Counted from the first letter of the stretch, positions 1 to 8,686 are shown. The stretch: 64,000 bases of DNA from Streptomyces violaceoruber (GCA_000720805.1 JODI01000043.1:17769-81768), one strand, 5' to 3'. The notes: generated by a model not told the origin, from the sequence alone. Numbers and translations are program-made.

Positions 1-513
1 GCCGCCGAGGGAGACGTACGCGGCGATGGTGGCCGTCGAGACGATCTGGATGGCCGCCGAACGCAGGCCGCTGAGGATCAGCGGGAGCGCGACGGGCAGC
101 TCCACCTGGAACAGGATGCGGGACTCGTGCATGCCCATGCCGCGGGCGGCGTCCACCGGGGACGGGTCGACGGAGCGCATCGCCTCGTAGGTGGTGACCA
201 GGATCGGCGGGACGGCGAGAACGACCAGCGGGATCATCACGGGCAGCAGGCCGAGGCCGATGATGACGAACATCAGCACCAGCAGACCGAAGCTGGGCAG
301 GGCGCGGGCGGCGGTGGCGATGAACGCCAGCGCGTTGCCGCCCCGCCCGGTGTGCCCGGTCAGCAGGCCGACGGGCAGACCGATCGCGGCGGCGATGGCG
401 AGCGCGAGGACGGAGTAGCCGACGTGCTCGCCCAGCCGGGTGGGGATGCCGTCGTAGCCCTTCCAGTGGGCGCTGTCGCTGAAGAACGCGTTGATGAAGT
501 TCAGGACGTTCAT
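1..513 (-). CDS. Osmoprotectant (glycine betaine/choline type) ABC transporter permease, partial
   Basis: Membrane permease of an Opu/Pro-type ABC importer for compatible solutes. The gene starts at ATG 513 and runs off the window at base 1, so 171 codons are visible and the C-terminus is missing. The visible part has several hydrophobic segments and a good EAA loop (VDAARGMGMHESR followed by ELPVALP), the site where permeases touch the ATPase. Its start overlaps the stop of the next upstream permease by ATGA, so the two are translationally coupled and probably form a heteromeric channel. The substrate-binding protein is not in view and may lie beyond the window start. Family assignment is firm; the exact solute is inferred. 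Confidence 0.85.
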   Translation of the reverse strand, partial: MNVLNFINAFFSDSAHWKGYDGIPTRLGEHVGYSVLALAIAAAIGLPVGLLTGHTGRGGNALAFIATAARALPSFGLLVLMFVIIGLGLLPVMIPLVVLAVPPILVTTYEAMRSVDPSPVDAARGMGMHESRILFQVELPVALPLILSGLRSAAIQIVSTATIAAYVSLGG

Positions 514-1223
514 TTGACCGCGTCCTCCAGGGCGAGGGTGGCCGGTTCGGGCCGGGCCGTGGCCGCCTTCGGTTTCCGGCGGGTGGCGCTCGGCATCCAC
601 GGCGTCAGCAGCACCCGCAGGCCCACCAGCAGGGCGTCCAGGACGATCGCCAGGACGGCCGTGGTGACCACGGAGTTCACGGCGAGTTCGGGCCGGTGGT
701 AGAACATCGCGTCGGCGAGCAGGTTGCCGAGTGCGCCCTGGTTGCCGATGAGGGTGCCGACGCTGACGAGGCTGACGCTCGAGACGACCGCGATGCGCAG
801 TCCCGCGATGATGGCGGGCACCGCGATCGGCAGCTGCACCTGGACATAGCGGCGTACGGGCCCGAATCCCATGGCGGTCGCGGCGGCCAGGGTCTCCTGC
901 GGCACCGACCGCACACCGTCCACGATCGCCGGGACCAGCACCACCAGGCTGTAGACGCCCAGCGGGATCATCACGGTGAGTTCGGTCTGGCCGGTGTAGT
1001 CGATGAGGACGACGAAGAAGGCCAGCGAGGGGATGGCGTACAGCACGGTCGTCACCCACAGCACGGGCGGGTACAGCCAGCGGAACCGCACGCACAGCTG
1101 GGCCAGCGGCAGCGCGCACACCAGCCCGAACAGGACCGGCAGCAGGGCCTCGCGCAGATGCAGGCCGATCAGGCCGAGCCAGCTGTGCTGGAGGTCGCTG
1201 GGGATGTCGAAGAAGCCGCTCAT
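510..1223 (-). CDS. Osmoprotectant ABC transporter permease
   Basis: A 237-aa inner-membrane permease paired with the partial permease downstream. It has five or six hydrophobic stretches and the EAA loop (LAAATAMGFGPVRRYVQVQL) near the middle. It starts at ATG 1223 and overlaps the ATPase stop at 1220 by 4 bases. The stop at 510-512 overlaps the next start, so ATPase-permease-permease is one transcription unit. Length and arrangement match OpuCB/OpuCD or ProW-like half-permeases. There is no fused substrate-binding domain, which fits systems with a separate lipoprotein. It is likely induced by osmotic stress, but no regulatory element is seen. Confidence 0.88.
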   Translation of the reverse strand: MSGFFDIPSDLQHSWLGLIGLHLREALLPVLFGLVCALPLAQLCVRFRWLYPPVLWVTTVLYAIPSLAFFVVLIDYTGQTELTVMIPLGVYSLVVLVPAIVDGVRSVPQETLAAATAMGFGPVRRYVQVQLPIAVPAIIAGLRIAVVSSVSLVSVGTLIGNQGALGNLLADAMFYHRPELAVNSVVTTAVLAIVLDALLVGLRVLLTPWMPSATRRKPKAATARPEPATLALEDAVK

Positions 1224-2377
1224 CCGACGGCCTTGGTGACCTGGGTGGCACGGGTGGCCTGCTCGGCCTCGCGTCCTTCGGCGTGGGCGCCTCGGATGGC
1301 CTCGGCGATGGTCTGCTGCGAGACCACCCCGGCCGCCCGGCCCTCGGCGTCCACGGCGACCGCCCAGCCGGTGGGCGAGAGCACCGCGCAGTCGAGGGCG
1401 GCCCGCAGCGAGTCGGTGCCGGCGACGAACGGCCGCCCGTGGGACAGGAGCTGTTCCGCCCTGATGTCCCCGGCGGTCAGCCGGTCCGGCTCGCCCCAGC
1501 CGAGCGGCCTGCCCTCCAGGTCGGTCACGAGGAGGTAGGGGGCCCCGGCCGTGTCACGGGCGGTGATCTGCTCGGCGGTGGAGTCGATCGCGACGATCGG
1601 CGCGGTCAGCAGCTCCAGCCCGGCGGAGGGGAAGAAGGACAGCCGGCGGATGCCGCGGTCCGCGCCGAGGAAGTCCTCGACGAACTCGTCCGCGGGGTGC
1701 GACAGCAGCTCGGCGGGCGGTGCGAACTGGGCGAGCTTGCCGCCGGTACGCATCACGGCGACCATCGTGCCGATCTTCACGGCCTCGTCGATGTCGTGGG
1801 TGACGAAGACGATCGTCTTGCCCAACTCGTCCTGGATGCGCAGGAGTTCCTCCTGAAGCCCCTTGCGGACCACCGGGTCGACGGCGGAGAACGGCTCGTC
1901 CATGAGCAGCACCGGCGGATCGGCGGCGAGGGCGCGTGCGACACCCACGCGCTGCTGCTGGCCGCCGGAGAGCTGGTACGGGTACCGCTTGGCGAGCGTG
2001 GCGTCGAGTCCCACCCGCTCCATCAGCTCCCGGGCCCGCGCCCGCGCCTTCTCCTTGCCCCAGCCGAGCATGCGGGGCACGGTGGCGATGTTGTCGACGA
2101 TCGTGCGGTGCTGGAAGAGACCGGCGTTCTGGATGACGTACCCCATGGACCGGCGCAGCGTGTTCACGGGCTGCTGTGTGATGTCCTTGCCGTCGAGGAG
2201 GATGGTGCCCTCGCTCGGCTCGACCATCCGGTTGATCATGCGCAGGGTCGTCGTCTTCCCGCAGCCCGACGGCCCGACCAGGACGGTGATCGACCGGTCG
2301 GGTATCTCCAATGACAGCCGGTCGACCGCCACCGTGCCGTCCGGGTACCGCTTGGTGACTGAATCTATCCGTATCAA
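1220..2377 (-). CDS. Osmoprotectant ABC transporter ATP-binding protein with C-terminal CBS-like region
   Basis: The 385-aa ATPase that energises the two permeases downstream. The Walker A motif GPSGCGKTT is at residues 35-43, followed by the signature LSGGQQQ, Walker B LLMDEP and the switch histidine in VTHD. After about residue 250 comes a region resembling a CBS pair, which in OpuA-type ATPases senses ionic strength. The start is set at TTG 2377 (LIRIDSVTKRY), with a GAAGGG ribosome site 11 bases upstream; the open frame continues upstream only into sequence without homologous character. A possible minus-strand -10 element (TAGACT) lies near 2450. The transporter role is sound; osmotic sensing is inferred from the CBS-like tail. 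Confidence 0.85.
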   Translation of the reverse strand: MIRIDSVTKRYPDGTVAVDRLSLEIPDRSITVLVGPSGCGKTTTLRMINRMVEPSEGTILLDGKDITQQPVNTLRRSMGYVIQNAGLFQHRTIVDNIATVPRMLGWGKEKARARARELMERVGLDATLAKRYPYQLSGGQQQRVGVARALAADPPVLLMDEPFSAVDPVVRKGLQEELLRIQDELGKTIVFVTHDIDEAVKIGTMVAVMRTGGKLAQFAPPAELLSHPADEFVEDFLGADRGIRRLSFFPSAGLELLTAPIVAIDSTAEQITARDTAGAPYLLVTDLEGRPLGWGEPDRLTAGDIRAEQLLSHGRPFVAGTDSLRAALDCAVLSPTGWAVAVDAEGRAAGVVSQQTIAEAIRGAHAEGREAEQATRATQVTKAVG

Positions 2378-2584
2378 AGCGCCGAATACCCTTCGGGTGT
2401 GGCAGGAATTGCCCGCTCTCGGCCAGTCGTGCGGGCCGTTGGGGGGAGAGTCTAGACGGCTTGTGTTGCGGCTCGATGGCAGGGCGGACCGCCGGTTTGT
2501 GCCGGTGACCGCCGTGTGCGCACCACGCCACCACCCCCTCACGACGCCCCGCGACGAGCACGTCCGGCGACCCCGCCGGCACCG

Positions 2585-2719
2585 TCACGCCACCGCGTCC
2601 ACTCCACCGGCCGGAGCCTCGCCACCACGCCGCCCCCGCCACGCCCCCCAGGCCGCCACCGCCGCGCCCCAGCCGAGGAGCCACACGGCCAGGCCCTCGG
2701 CCGCCACCGCGACGCTCAT
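2585..2719 (-). CDS. Small single-pass membrane protein, 44 aa, coupled to apbE
   Basis: A short gene starting at ATG 2719 inside the stop of apbE (ATGA overlap) and ending at 2585. It encodes 44 residues: a hydrophobic helix of about 20 residues (VAAEGLAVWLLGWGAAVAAW), then a basic stretch (RGRR) and a soluble tail. Size, coupling and one membrane helix suggest an accessory subunit of the flavin/haem electron-transfer operon upstream, perhaps anchoring or stabilising the reductase. No known family is recognised. The call rests on the overlap, the membrane-helix pattern and the good fit to the operon. Confidence 0.6.
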   Translation of the reverse strand: MSVAVAAEGLAVWLLGWGAAVAAWGAWRGRRGGEAPAGGVDAVA

Positions 2720-3450
2720 GCGGCCGTTTCGCCCGTCGGGGCCGTCGGGAAGCCCGGGGTGCGCAGCACCTGGCGGTCGGCGTCCACCGCGAACACCTCG
2801 CAGCCCTCCAGCCCGGCCGCCCACTCGACGCCCTCGGTGCCCATGGCGAAGGCGGCCGTGGCCACCGAGTCCGCCTCCGTGAGGGTCGGGGCGACGACGG
2901 TCAGGCTGAGCAGTCCGGTCGCCGGGCGGCCCGTGCGGCCGTCGATGATGTGGTCGCCCCGCTCGTATCGGGCGGAGGTGGCGACCGCGCCGTCGGCGAG
3001 ATGGAGCACCGTGCACAGTTGGTCGGCGTGCTCGGGGTGCCGTACGCCCACGCGCCAGGGACCGCCGGCGGTGACGACGTCGCCGCCCGCGTTGAGGCAG
3101 AAGCGCTTCACCCCCGCCGCCCTCAGCAGTTCGGCCGCCCGCTGCACCGACCAGCCCTTGACCACCGCGCAGGGGTCGAGGCCGCGGCCGGGCAGCCGTA
3201 CGTCGAAGGCGCCGCCGGTGGCGGTCCGGTAGTGCTCGCACAGGCCGAGGATCTCGGTGAGGTCCTCGCTGGGGTCCGACAGCTCGCCCCGGTCGAGCCG
3301 GGACACCTCGCTGTCCGGCTTGAAGGGGCTGAAGCGGGCGTCGACCTGGTTCAGCCACGCGAAGACCGCGTCCGCGGCCGACTCGGGGACGCTCTCGTCG
3401 TCGATCCGCAGCGAGACCGGGAAGCCCATGACCTGTTCGACGCGGCGCAT
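2716..3450 (-). CDS. apbE: ApbE-family FAD:protein FMN transferase
   Basis: A 244-aa flavin transferase that uses FAD to attach FMN through a phosphoester bond to a Ser/Thr of partner proteins. Typical ApbE blocks are visible: NAGGD, DGRTGRP followed by S-T-V-V-A, and the metal-binding end ADSVATAAFAMG. It starts at ATG 3450, only 5 bases after the stop of the FMN-binding protein, which carries the matching acceptor motif and is the obvious substrate. No signal peptide or lipobox is seen at this start, so the enzyme looks cytoplasmic although its substrate appears to face outward. It is shorter than many ApbE proteins (about 300-350 aa), mostly because an export leader is absent. Confidence 0.88.
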   Translation of the reverse strand: MRRVEQVMGFPVSLRIDDESVPESAADAVFAWLNQVDARFSPFKPDSEVSRLDRGELSDPSEDLTEILGLCEHYRTATGGAFDVRLPGRGLDPCAVVKGWSVQRAAELLRAAGVKRFCLNAGGDVVTAGGPWRVGVRHPEHADQLCTVLHLADGAVATSARYERGDHIIDGRTGRPATGLLSLTVVAPTLTEADSVATAAFAMGTEGVEWAAGLEGCEVFAVDADRQVLRTPGFPTAPTGETAA

Positions 3451-3455
3451 GGCGG

Positions 3456-3875
3456 TCAGCCCTTCGCGTCGATCGCGGCCTGGAGGGACTCCTTGTAGCC
3501 GTCGGTGGTGATCGTCGCGCCGGACACCGTGTCGATGTCCGCGCTCTGGGCCTGAAGCGTCGACGCGATCAGCTTCGGCACGGCCGCCGTGGTCTGCGGA
3601 TGGTTCGGCTGCTGGAGCATCCGCACCGAGCTGATCTCGTCCCCGTCGAAGGTCACCTCCACCTGGACGGGGCCCTTCTCCGTGTTCACCGTCGCACCCG
3701 CGACGACGGTGGAGGAGGAGGTTCCCGGCGAGGAGGACGACGGGGAGGTGGCGGGCGTGGAGGGCGCCGCGGGTGTGGCGGCCTGGACGGTGGAGGTGTC
3801 GGCCGAGGGTTCGTAGAGCCACACGGGGACCAGGCCCGCGATGCTCAGCACGACGACCGGTATCGCTCGTTTCAC
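3456..3875 (-). CDS. FMN-binding domain protein, predicted substrate of ApbE
   Basis: A 139-aa protein with an N-terminal hydrophobic anchor or signal (residues 4-20, preceded by KR), a Ser/Thr/Pro/Ala-rich linker of about 40 residues, and a C-terminal FMN_bind domain. The flavinylation motif reads DTVSGATITTDGY, matching the S(T)GA[ST]xT pattern whose last Thr receives FMN. The protein probably sits outside the membrane and relays electrons from the ferric-reductase-like protein encoded just upstream. The gene is followed after 5 bases by apbE, a strong functional link. The anchor could also be a cleavable signal peptide. Confidence 0.87.
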   Translation of the reverse strand: MKRAIPVVVLSIAGLVPVWLYEPSADTSTVQAATPAAPSTPATSPSSSSPGTSSSTVVAGATVNTEKGPVQVEVTFDGDEISSVRMLQQPNHPQTTAAVPKLIASTLQAQSADIDTVSGATITTDGYKESLQAAIDAKG

Positions 3876-3903
3876 GGTGTTCTCGTCTTCTCTCTCGTGT
3901 CCC

Positions 3904-5241
3904 TCAACCCGCCAGGCTGAAGCGTTCGAAGTGGATCTGCGGCTTGGGCACGTTCAGCTCGCGCAGACTGCCGAGGACCGCGGTCATCATGGGCGGCGGT
4001 CCGCACAGGAAGACGTCCCGGTCGGCGATGTCCGGTACCAGACGCGCCAGCTCGGCCGGGGCCAGCCGGTCGGGGACCGGCGGTCCGGTCACCAGGTGCA
4101 GCTCGGCGCCCTTGGCGAGCGCGAGGTCGCGCAGCTCGTCGTAGAGGACGGCGTCCCGGTCGGCGGCGACCCGGTAGATGACCACCGTGTGGCCGTGCAC
4201 TTCCTCCAGCAGGGCACGGATGGGCGTGACGCCGACGCCGCCGGCGATGAGCACGGACTCCGGGCGGGTGCGGTGCATCGCGGTGAAGGCGCCGTAGGGG
4301 CCCTCGGCGAAGACGCGGGTGCCGACCTTCACGTGCCGCAGGGCCGCGCTGCCGTCACCGGCCGCCTTGGCGGTGAGGCGCAGGGTGCGGCCGTCGGGCG
4401 CGGCGGACAGGGAGAAGGGGTTGGCCTGCCACCAGCGGTCCGGGGTGAGGAAGCGCCACAGGAAGAACTGGCCGGCCCGGGCGGGCATCCGGTCGAGGTC
4501 CTTCCCGCTCATGTAGACCGAGACGACGTTGTCGGTCTCGGGGACGACGGCCGTGACGCGCAGCTGGTGGCGCCAGTTCCGCCACAGCGGCAGGAGCAGC
4601 CGCCCCACCGCCACCGAGCCGAGAGCCACGCCCCACACCGCGTACCAGTACGTCGTGGCGGCGGACGACGACGTGAACGTCGTACCGGTCGCGACCTGGT
4701 GGGTGAAGGCCAGCACCACGGCGACGTAGGTGTACAGGTGGACGAAGTGCCAGGTCTCGTACGCCAGCCGGCGCCGGGCGTAGCGGGCCGAGACGGCACC
4801 GACGACGAGGATGATGCCGAGGGCGACGACCGCGCGCAGCACGCCCTCGACGGTCTCGGCGAGGTCGATGATCTGGTCGACCGGGTCCAGGGAGGACGAC
4901 TGGGCGTAGCCGAAGGTGATGAAGACGGCGTGGGTGAGCAGGGTCCACAGGATGCCGAAGCCGGTCCAGCGGTGCCAGGAGGTCAGCCGGTCCATGCCGA
5001 TGCGGCGGTCGAGCCAGGGCAGGCGGGCCACGAGGATCAACTGGAAGGCCATCAGGAGCGCGCCGTACAGACCGGCGAGCCGGCCGAGCACGATGAGGGT
5101 GTTCGAGGCGAATCCGGCCTGGGTGAAGAAGAAGGTCACCACGGCCGCGTTGGCGGCCAGCACGGCGTACAGGCCGCTGCGGGCCACCACCCTGGGGCGT
5201 ATCGCCGTGGGGGGCGCGGGGGCTGATTGGACGGTCGTCAC
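3904..5241 (-). CDS. Ferric reductase-like transmembrane oxidoreductase (haem b / FAD / NAD(P)H)
   Basis: A 445-aa membrane oxidoreductase. The N-terminal half is a ferric-reductase/NOX-like membrane domain of about six helices, with histidines spaced as haem ligands (HRWTGF, THAVF, WHFVHLY, THQV). The C-terminal half is a ferredoxin-reductase module: FAD-binding AGQFFLWRF, then the NAD(P)-binding GGVGVTPIRALL and the terminal CGPPPMM. Electrons should pass from cytosolic NAD(P)H through FAD and haem to an outer acceptor, here most likely the covalent FMN of the next gene product. It starts at ATG 5241 and is the first gene of the operon, divergent from a two-component system across a 150-bp promoter region. 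Confidence 0.87.
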   Translation of the reverse strand: MTTVQSAPAPPTAIRPRVVARSGLYAVLAANAAVVTFFFTQAGFASNTLIVLGRLAGLYGALLMAFQLILVARLPWLDRRIGMDRLTSWHRWTGFGILWTLLTHAVFITFGYAQSSSLDPVDQIIDLAETVEGVLRAVVALGIILVVGAVSARYARRRLAYETWHFVHLYTYVAVVLAFTHQVATGTTFTSSSAATTYWYAVWGVALGSVAVGRLLLPLWRNWRHQLRVTAVVPETDNVVSVYMSGKDLDRMPARAGQFFLWRFLTPDRWWQANPFSLSAAPDGRTLRLTAKAAGDGSAALRHVKVGTRVFAEGPYGAFTAMHRTRPESVLIAGGVGVTPIRALLEEVHGHTVVIYRVAADRDAVLYDELRDLALAKGAELHLVTGPPVPDRLAPAELARLVPDIADRDVFLCGPPPMMTAVLGSLRELNVPKPQIHFERFSLAG

Positions 5242-5379
5242 GGACAGAGCTCCTTGATCCGGGTCCGGGGTGTCGAGCTTCTCCGGCGGAAGCTGTCGAA
5301 TTGCTGTCGTAGAACTTTCAAGTTGTTATCGATGTGTCCGTGACGGGGAACCCGCTCCGGCTCCGGCGCTCGCGTGGCG

Positions 5380-5385
5380 CACTAT
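5380..5385 (+). promoter_or_regulatory. -10 element of leaderless response regulator gene
   Basis: CACTAT lies 6 bases upstream of GTG 5392 with no ribosome-binding site between. This predicts transcription from the start codon itself. It also supports GTG 5392 over the in-frame GTG at 5374. Confidence 0.4.
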
Positions 5386-5391
5386 GAGCGG

Positions 5392-6099
5392 GTGGACAAA
5401 GTACGACTCCTCGTCGTGGACGACGACCCGCCGATCGCCGATCTCGTCGCGACGGTCGCCCGCTACGAGGGCTGGGACGCGGTCACCGCGAACTCCGGTG
5501 AGGAGGCGCTGAGCCGCGCCGCCGAGTTTCACCCGGACATCGTGGTGCTCGACCTCATGCTGCCCGACATCGACGGCTTCGGCGTCCTGGACCGGCTGCG
5601 GCGGTCCGGGACGATGGTGCCGGTGGTGTTCCTCACCGCCCGGGACGCCGTCGCCGACCGGGTGGCCGGGCTGACCCGGGGCGGGGACGACTACCTGGTC
5701 AAGCCGTTCGCGGTGGAGGAGCTGATGGCCCGGCTGCGGACCGTGCTGCGGCGCAGCGCCGGGCCCGGATTCCAGCGGTCCGTCCTGCGGGTGGCGGACC
5801 TGACGATGGACGAGGACACGCGTGAGGTGCGGCGCGGCGAGCGGCTGCTGACACTCACGCCGACCGAGTACGAGGTGCTGCGCTACCTGATGCGCAAGTC
5901 GCCGACCGTGCTGACCAAGGCGCAGATCCTGGACCATGTGTGGGAGTACGGCTTCGGCGGCCGGTCCAACGTCGTGGAGCTGGTCGTCAGCCGGCTGCGG
6001 CGCAAGCTCGACGAAGCCGACGAGGCCGCAGTCGGCGGGGTGCCGCTGATCCACACCATGCGGGGCTTCGGCTACGCGCTGCGGCCGGCCGCGCGGTGA
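5392..6099 (+). CDS. OmpR/PhoB-family response regulator
   Basis: A 235-aa DNA-binding response regulator. The receiver domain has the acidic pair DDD at residues 10-12, the phospho-acceptor Asp54 in VVLDLMLPD, the switch Thr in FLTARD and Lys in LVKPF. A winged-helix Trans_reg_C domain follows (LTPTEYEVLRYL to RGFGYAL). GTG 5392 is chosen because a -10 hexamer lies 6 bases upstream; GTG 5374 is an alternative adding six residues. The stop overlaps the kinase start by GTGA. The divergent position next to the redox operon makes regulation of that operon plausible but unproven. Confidence 0.9.
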   Translation: MDKVRLLVVDDDPPIADLVATVARYEGWDAVTANSGEEALSRAAEFHPDIVVLDLMLPDIDGFGVLDRLRRSGTMVPVVFLTARDAVADRVAGLTRGGDDYLVKPFAVEELMARLRTVLRRSAGPGFQRSVLRVADLTMDEDTREVRRGERLLTLTPTEYEVLRYLMRKSPTVLTKAQILDHVWEYGFGGRSNVVELVVSRLRRKLDEADEAAVGGVPLIHTMRGFGYALRPAAR

Positions 6100-7553
6100 A
6101 GGCGGTTCTCGGGCGGCTGCGTCGCACGTACCGCAGGCTGCGCCTGGGCACCCGGCTGGCGCTGGGTCTCGGCGTGCTGTCCCTGGTGGTGTTCGCCGTC
6201 GTGGGCTGGTCGCTGACGACGTACATGCGTGACTACCTGGAGAACCAGCTCGGCTACCAGCTGAAGGTCGTCCAGACCGTGCAGGCCAAGGACGCCGAGG
6301 CCAACGGTACGGTGCGGCAGAAGCCGTACTGGGGGTGGTTCACGGCGGTGTACGACGTGTCGGGCACCTCGGTGAAGCTGCGGCAGCCCGCCGACATCCC
6401 GCACGACACCCGTCCGCTCGCCGCTCTCGCCGAGGCCATGGCGCACTCCGACACGGAGCTCATGCGCACGGTGACGATCGACGGCGAGGGCGTCTACCGG
6501 ATCCGGGCCTGTGAGGTCGAGCCCGGGGTGGTCCTGGTCAGTGCCGCGCCCATGGCCGAGATCGAGGACACCATCGACCACCTGGTCGCGGTGCAGGTGA
6601 TCGCGTTCGGCCTGGCGCTGCTGGCGCTCGTGGTGTTCGGCCGGAAGATGCTGCGGCGCGGTCTGCGGCCGCTCAGCGACATGGCGCACACCGCCCACGG
6701 CATCACCTCGCACGATCTCACCGAGTCGGCCGCCCGGCTGCCGCTGCGTGCCGACGGCCGGGACGGCGGTCCGGAGGTGGAGGAGCTGCGCTCGGCGTTC
6801 AACACGATGCTGGAGCACATCGACGACTCCCTCGCGGTCCGCGCGGCGGCCGAGCAGCGGCTGCGCCGTTTCGTCGCGGACGCCTCGCACGAGCTGCGTA
6901 CGCCCCTGATGTCCGTACGGGGCTACGCGGACCTCTTCCAGTACGCCGCCGCCAACGCTCCCGGGGAACGCGACAAGCACCTGGCCCGGCTGCGCGCCGA
7001 GGCGGCCCGGATGGGCGTCCTGCTGGACGACCTGCTGCTGCTCGCCCGCCTTGACGCGGCCGAGGTGGAGACCCCGCTGCGGCCGGTGGAGACGGACCTG
7101 GTGGAACTGGTCGAGCAGGCGGCCGACGCGTTCCGCGCCAGCCACCCGGGCCACCCGCTGGCACTCACGCCCGGCACCGCACAGCTGAAGCTGCGCCTGG
7201 ACCCGCAGCGCATCCGCCAGGTGCTGGACAACCTGCTGACCAACGCGGCCGTGCACACGCCGACCGGTACGGCGGTGTCCGTCGGGGTCTCGGTCGCCGA
7301 CGGACGCGCGCTGGTCCGGGTCGCGGACGCGGGCCCCGGCATCCCCTCCGACGACCGCGAACGGGTCTTCGACCGGTTCTACCGCGTCGACAAGGCCCGC
7401 AGCCGTGACCGCGGCGGCAGCGGCCTGGGCCTCGCGGTCGCCGGCTCCCTGGTCCGGGCACACGGCGGCACGATCGAGCTGGCCGACGAGCCCGGCGCGA
7501 CGGTCTTCACGGTGGCGCTTCCGCTGGCACACGCGAGTCTTACGAAGCCGTGA
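6096..7553 (+). CDS. Sensor histidine kinase, HAMP-containing, partner of the upstream regulator
   Basis: A 485-aa membrane sensor kinase. It has a transmembrane helix at residues 21-42, an extracytoplasmic sensing loop to about 163, a second helix at 164-182, a HAMP linker, an H-box with phosphorylated His265 (ADASHELRTPLM), an N-box (DNLLTNAAVHT) and G-boxes (DAGPGIP, GGSGLGLAV). GTG 6096 overlaps the regulator stop, so the pair is co-translated. The architecture is that of TrcS-like actinobacterial kinases. The sensed signal is unknown; the neighbouring redox operon suggests envelope redox state or metal status, but this is inference only. Confidence 0.9.
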   Translation: MKAVLGRLRRTYRRLRLGTRLALGLGVLSLVVFAVVGWSLTTYMRDYLENQLGYQLKVVQTVQAKDAEANGTVRQKPYWGWFTAVYDVSGTSVKLRQPADIPHDTRPLAALAEAMAHSDTELMRTVTIDGEGVYRIRACEVEPGVVLVSAAPMAEIEDTIDHLVAVQVIAFGLALLALVVFGRKMLRRGLRPLSDMAHTAHGITSHDLTESAARLPLRADGRDGGPEVEELRSAFNTMLEHIDDSLAVRAAAEQRLRRFVADASHELRTPLMSVRGYADLFQYAAANAPGERDKHLARLRAEAARMGVLLDDLLLLARLDAAEVETPLRPVETDLVELVEQAADAFRASHPGHPLALTPGTAQLKLRLDPQRIRQVLDNLLTNAAVHTPTGTAVSVGVSVADGRALVRVADAGPGIPSDDRERVFDRFYRVDKARSRDRGGSGLGLAVAGSLVRAHGGTIELADEPGATVFTVALPLAHASLTKP

Positions 7554-7593
7554 CGTGCCGGGCGCGGCCCGCTCGTGAGGACCGCCGGCCGCC

Positions 7594-7599
7594 TAGCGT
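7594..7599 (+). promoter_or_regulatory. -10 element, leaderless epimerase gene
   Basis: TAGCGT ends 6 bases before ATG 7606, with no Shine-Dalgarno sequence between, so the mRNA probably starts at the start codon. No convincing -35 was identified. Confidence 0.4.
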
Positions 7600-7605
7600 G
7601 ACGGC

Positions 7606-8616
7606 ATGCGTGTACTGGTCACCGGCGGTGCCGGTTTCATCGGGTCCCATGTCGTCGAGGCTCTGCGGGCCCACGGGCACGAACCCGTCGTCCACGACGT
7701 CCGCGCCGACCCGTCCTCGGACGTACGGGACCCCGCCGCGGTCCACCGCGCGCTGAGGGGCGTGGACGCGGTGTGCCACCAGGCGGCGATGGTCGGTCTC
7801 GGCGTCGGCTTCTCCGACGCGGCGGAGTACGTCTCCCGCAACGACCTCGGTACGGCCGTCCTGCTCACCGCGATGGCGGACGCGGGTGTACGACGGCTGG
7901 TGCTGGCCGGGTCGATGGTCGTGTACGGCGAGGGCCGCTACGACTGCCCACGGCACGGGGTGGTCCGCCCCGGCCCGCGCGCAGTCGCCGACCTCGACGC
8001 CGGACGCTTCGAGCCGACCTGCCCAAAGTGCGGGGCCGAACTGTCCCCCGGCCTGGTCGCCGAGGACGCGCCGGTCGATCCCCGCAACGTCTACGCCACG
8101 ACCAAGCTGGCCCAGGAACACCTGGCGGCGGCGTGGGCCCGGGCCACGGGCGGCTCGGCCGTGTCGCTGCGGTACCACAACGTGTACGGGCCGGGCATGC
8201 CCCGCGACACCCCGTACGCCGGTGTCGCCTCCTTCTTCCGCTCGGCCCTGGCCCGCGGCGAGGCCCCCCGCGTCTACGAGGACGGCCGCCAGCGCCGCGA
8301 CTTCGTCCACGTCCGGGACGTGGCCGCGGCCAACGTGGCGGCGCTGGTGGCCCCGGCCCGCGAGGGCACGTTCACCGCGTACAACACCGGCAGCGGCGAG
8401 CCCCACACGGTCGGCGAGATGGCCCGGGCCCTCGCCCGCGCGTACGGCGGCCCGGAGCCGGTCACAACCGGGGAGTACCGTCTGGGTGACGTACGCCACG
8501 TCACCGCCGACTCGGCCCGGCTACGGGCGGAACTGGGGTGGAGGGCGGAGGTGGGGTTCGCGGAGGGGATGCGGGAGTTCGCGGCGGCCGGAATGCGGAC
8601 AGCGCAGGACGCCTGA
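7606..8616 (+). CDS. NAD-dependent sugar-nucleotide epimerase/dehydratase (extended SDR)
   Basis: A 336-aa extended short-chain dehydrogenase. The N-terminal nucleotide-binding motif GGAGFIG is at residues 7-13, the catalytic Tyr163 and Lys167 are in YATTK, and Ser103 lies in AGSMVVYG. It resembles UDP-glucose 4-epimerase-like enzymes acting on activated sugars. An insertion between residues 112 and 152 carries Cys114 and a Cys139-x2-Cys142 knuckle (TCPKCG), a possible small metal site found only in some family members. The gene stands alone between two two-component systems on opposite strands. The exact substrate cannot be read from sequence. Confidence 0.82.
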   Translation: MRVLVTGGAGFIGSHVVEALRAHGHEPVVHDVRADPSSDVRDPAAVHRALRGVDAVCHQAAMVGLGVGFSDAAEYVSRNDLGTAVLLTAMADAGVRRLVLAGSMVVYGEGRYDCPRHGVVRPGPRAVADLDAGRFEPTCPKCGAELSPGLVAEDAPVDPRNVYATTKLAQEHLAAAWARATGGSAVSLRYHNVYGPGMPRDTPYAGVASFFRSALARGEAPRVYEDGRQRRDFVHVRDVAAANVAALVAPAREGTFTAYNTGSGEPHTVGEMARALARAYGGPEPVTTGEYRLGDVRHVTADSARLRAELGWRAEVGFAEGMREFAAAGMRTAQDA

Positions 8617-8686
8617 GACCGGTGGTGCCGCCCGCCTTCAGTGAAGCGGCGGCGGGCGGCACCACCTCTGCTCGGCCGGTGGCCTC

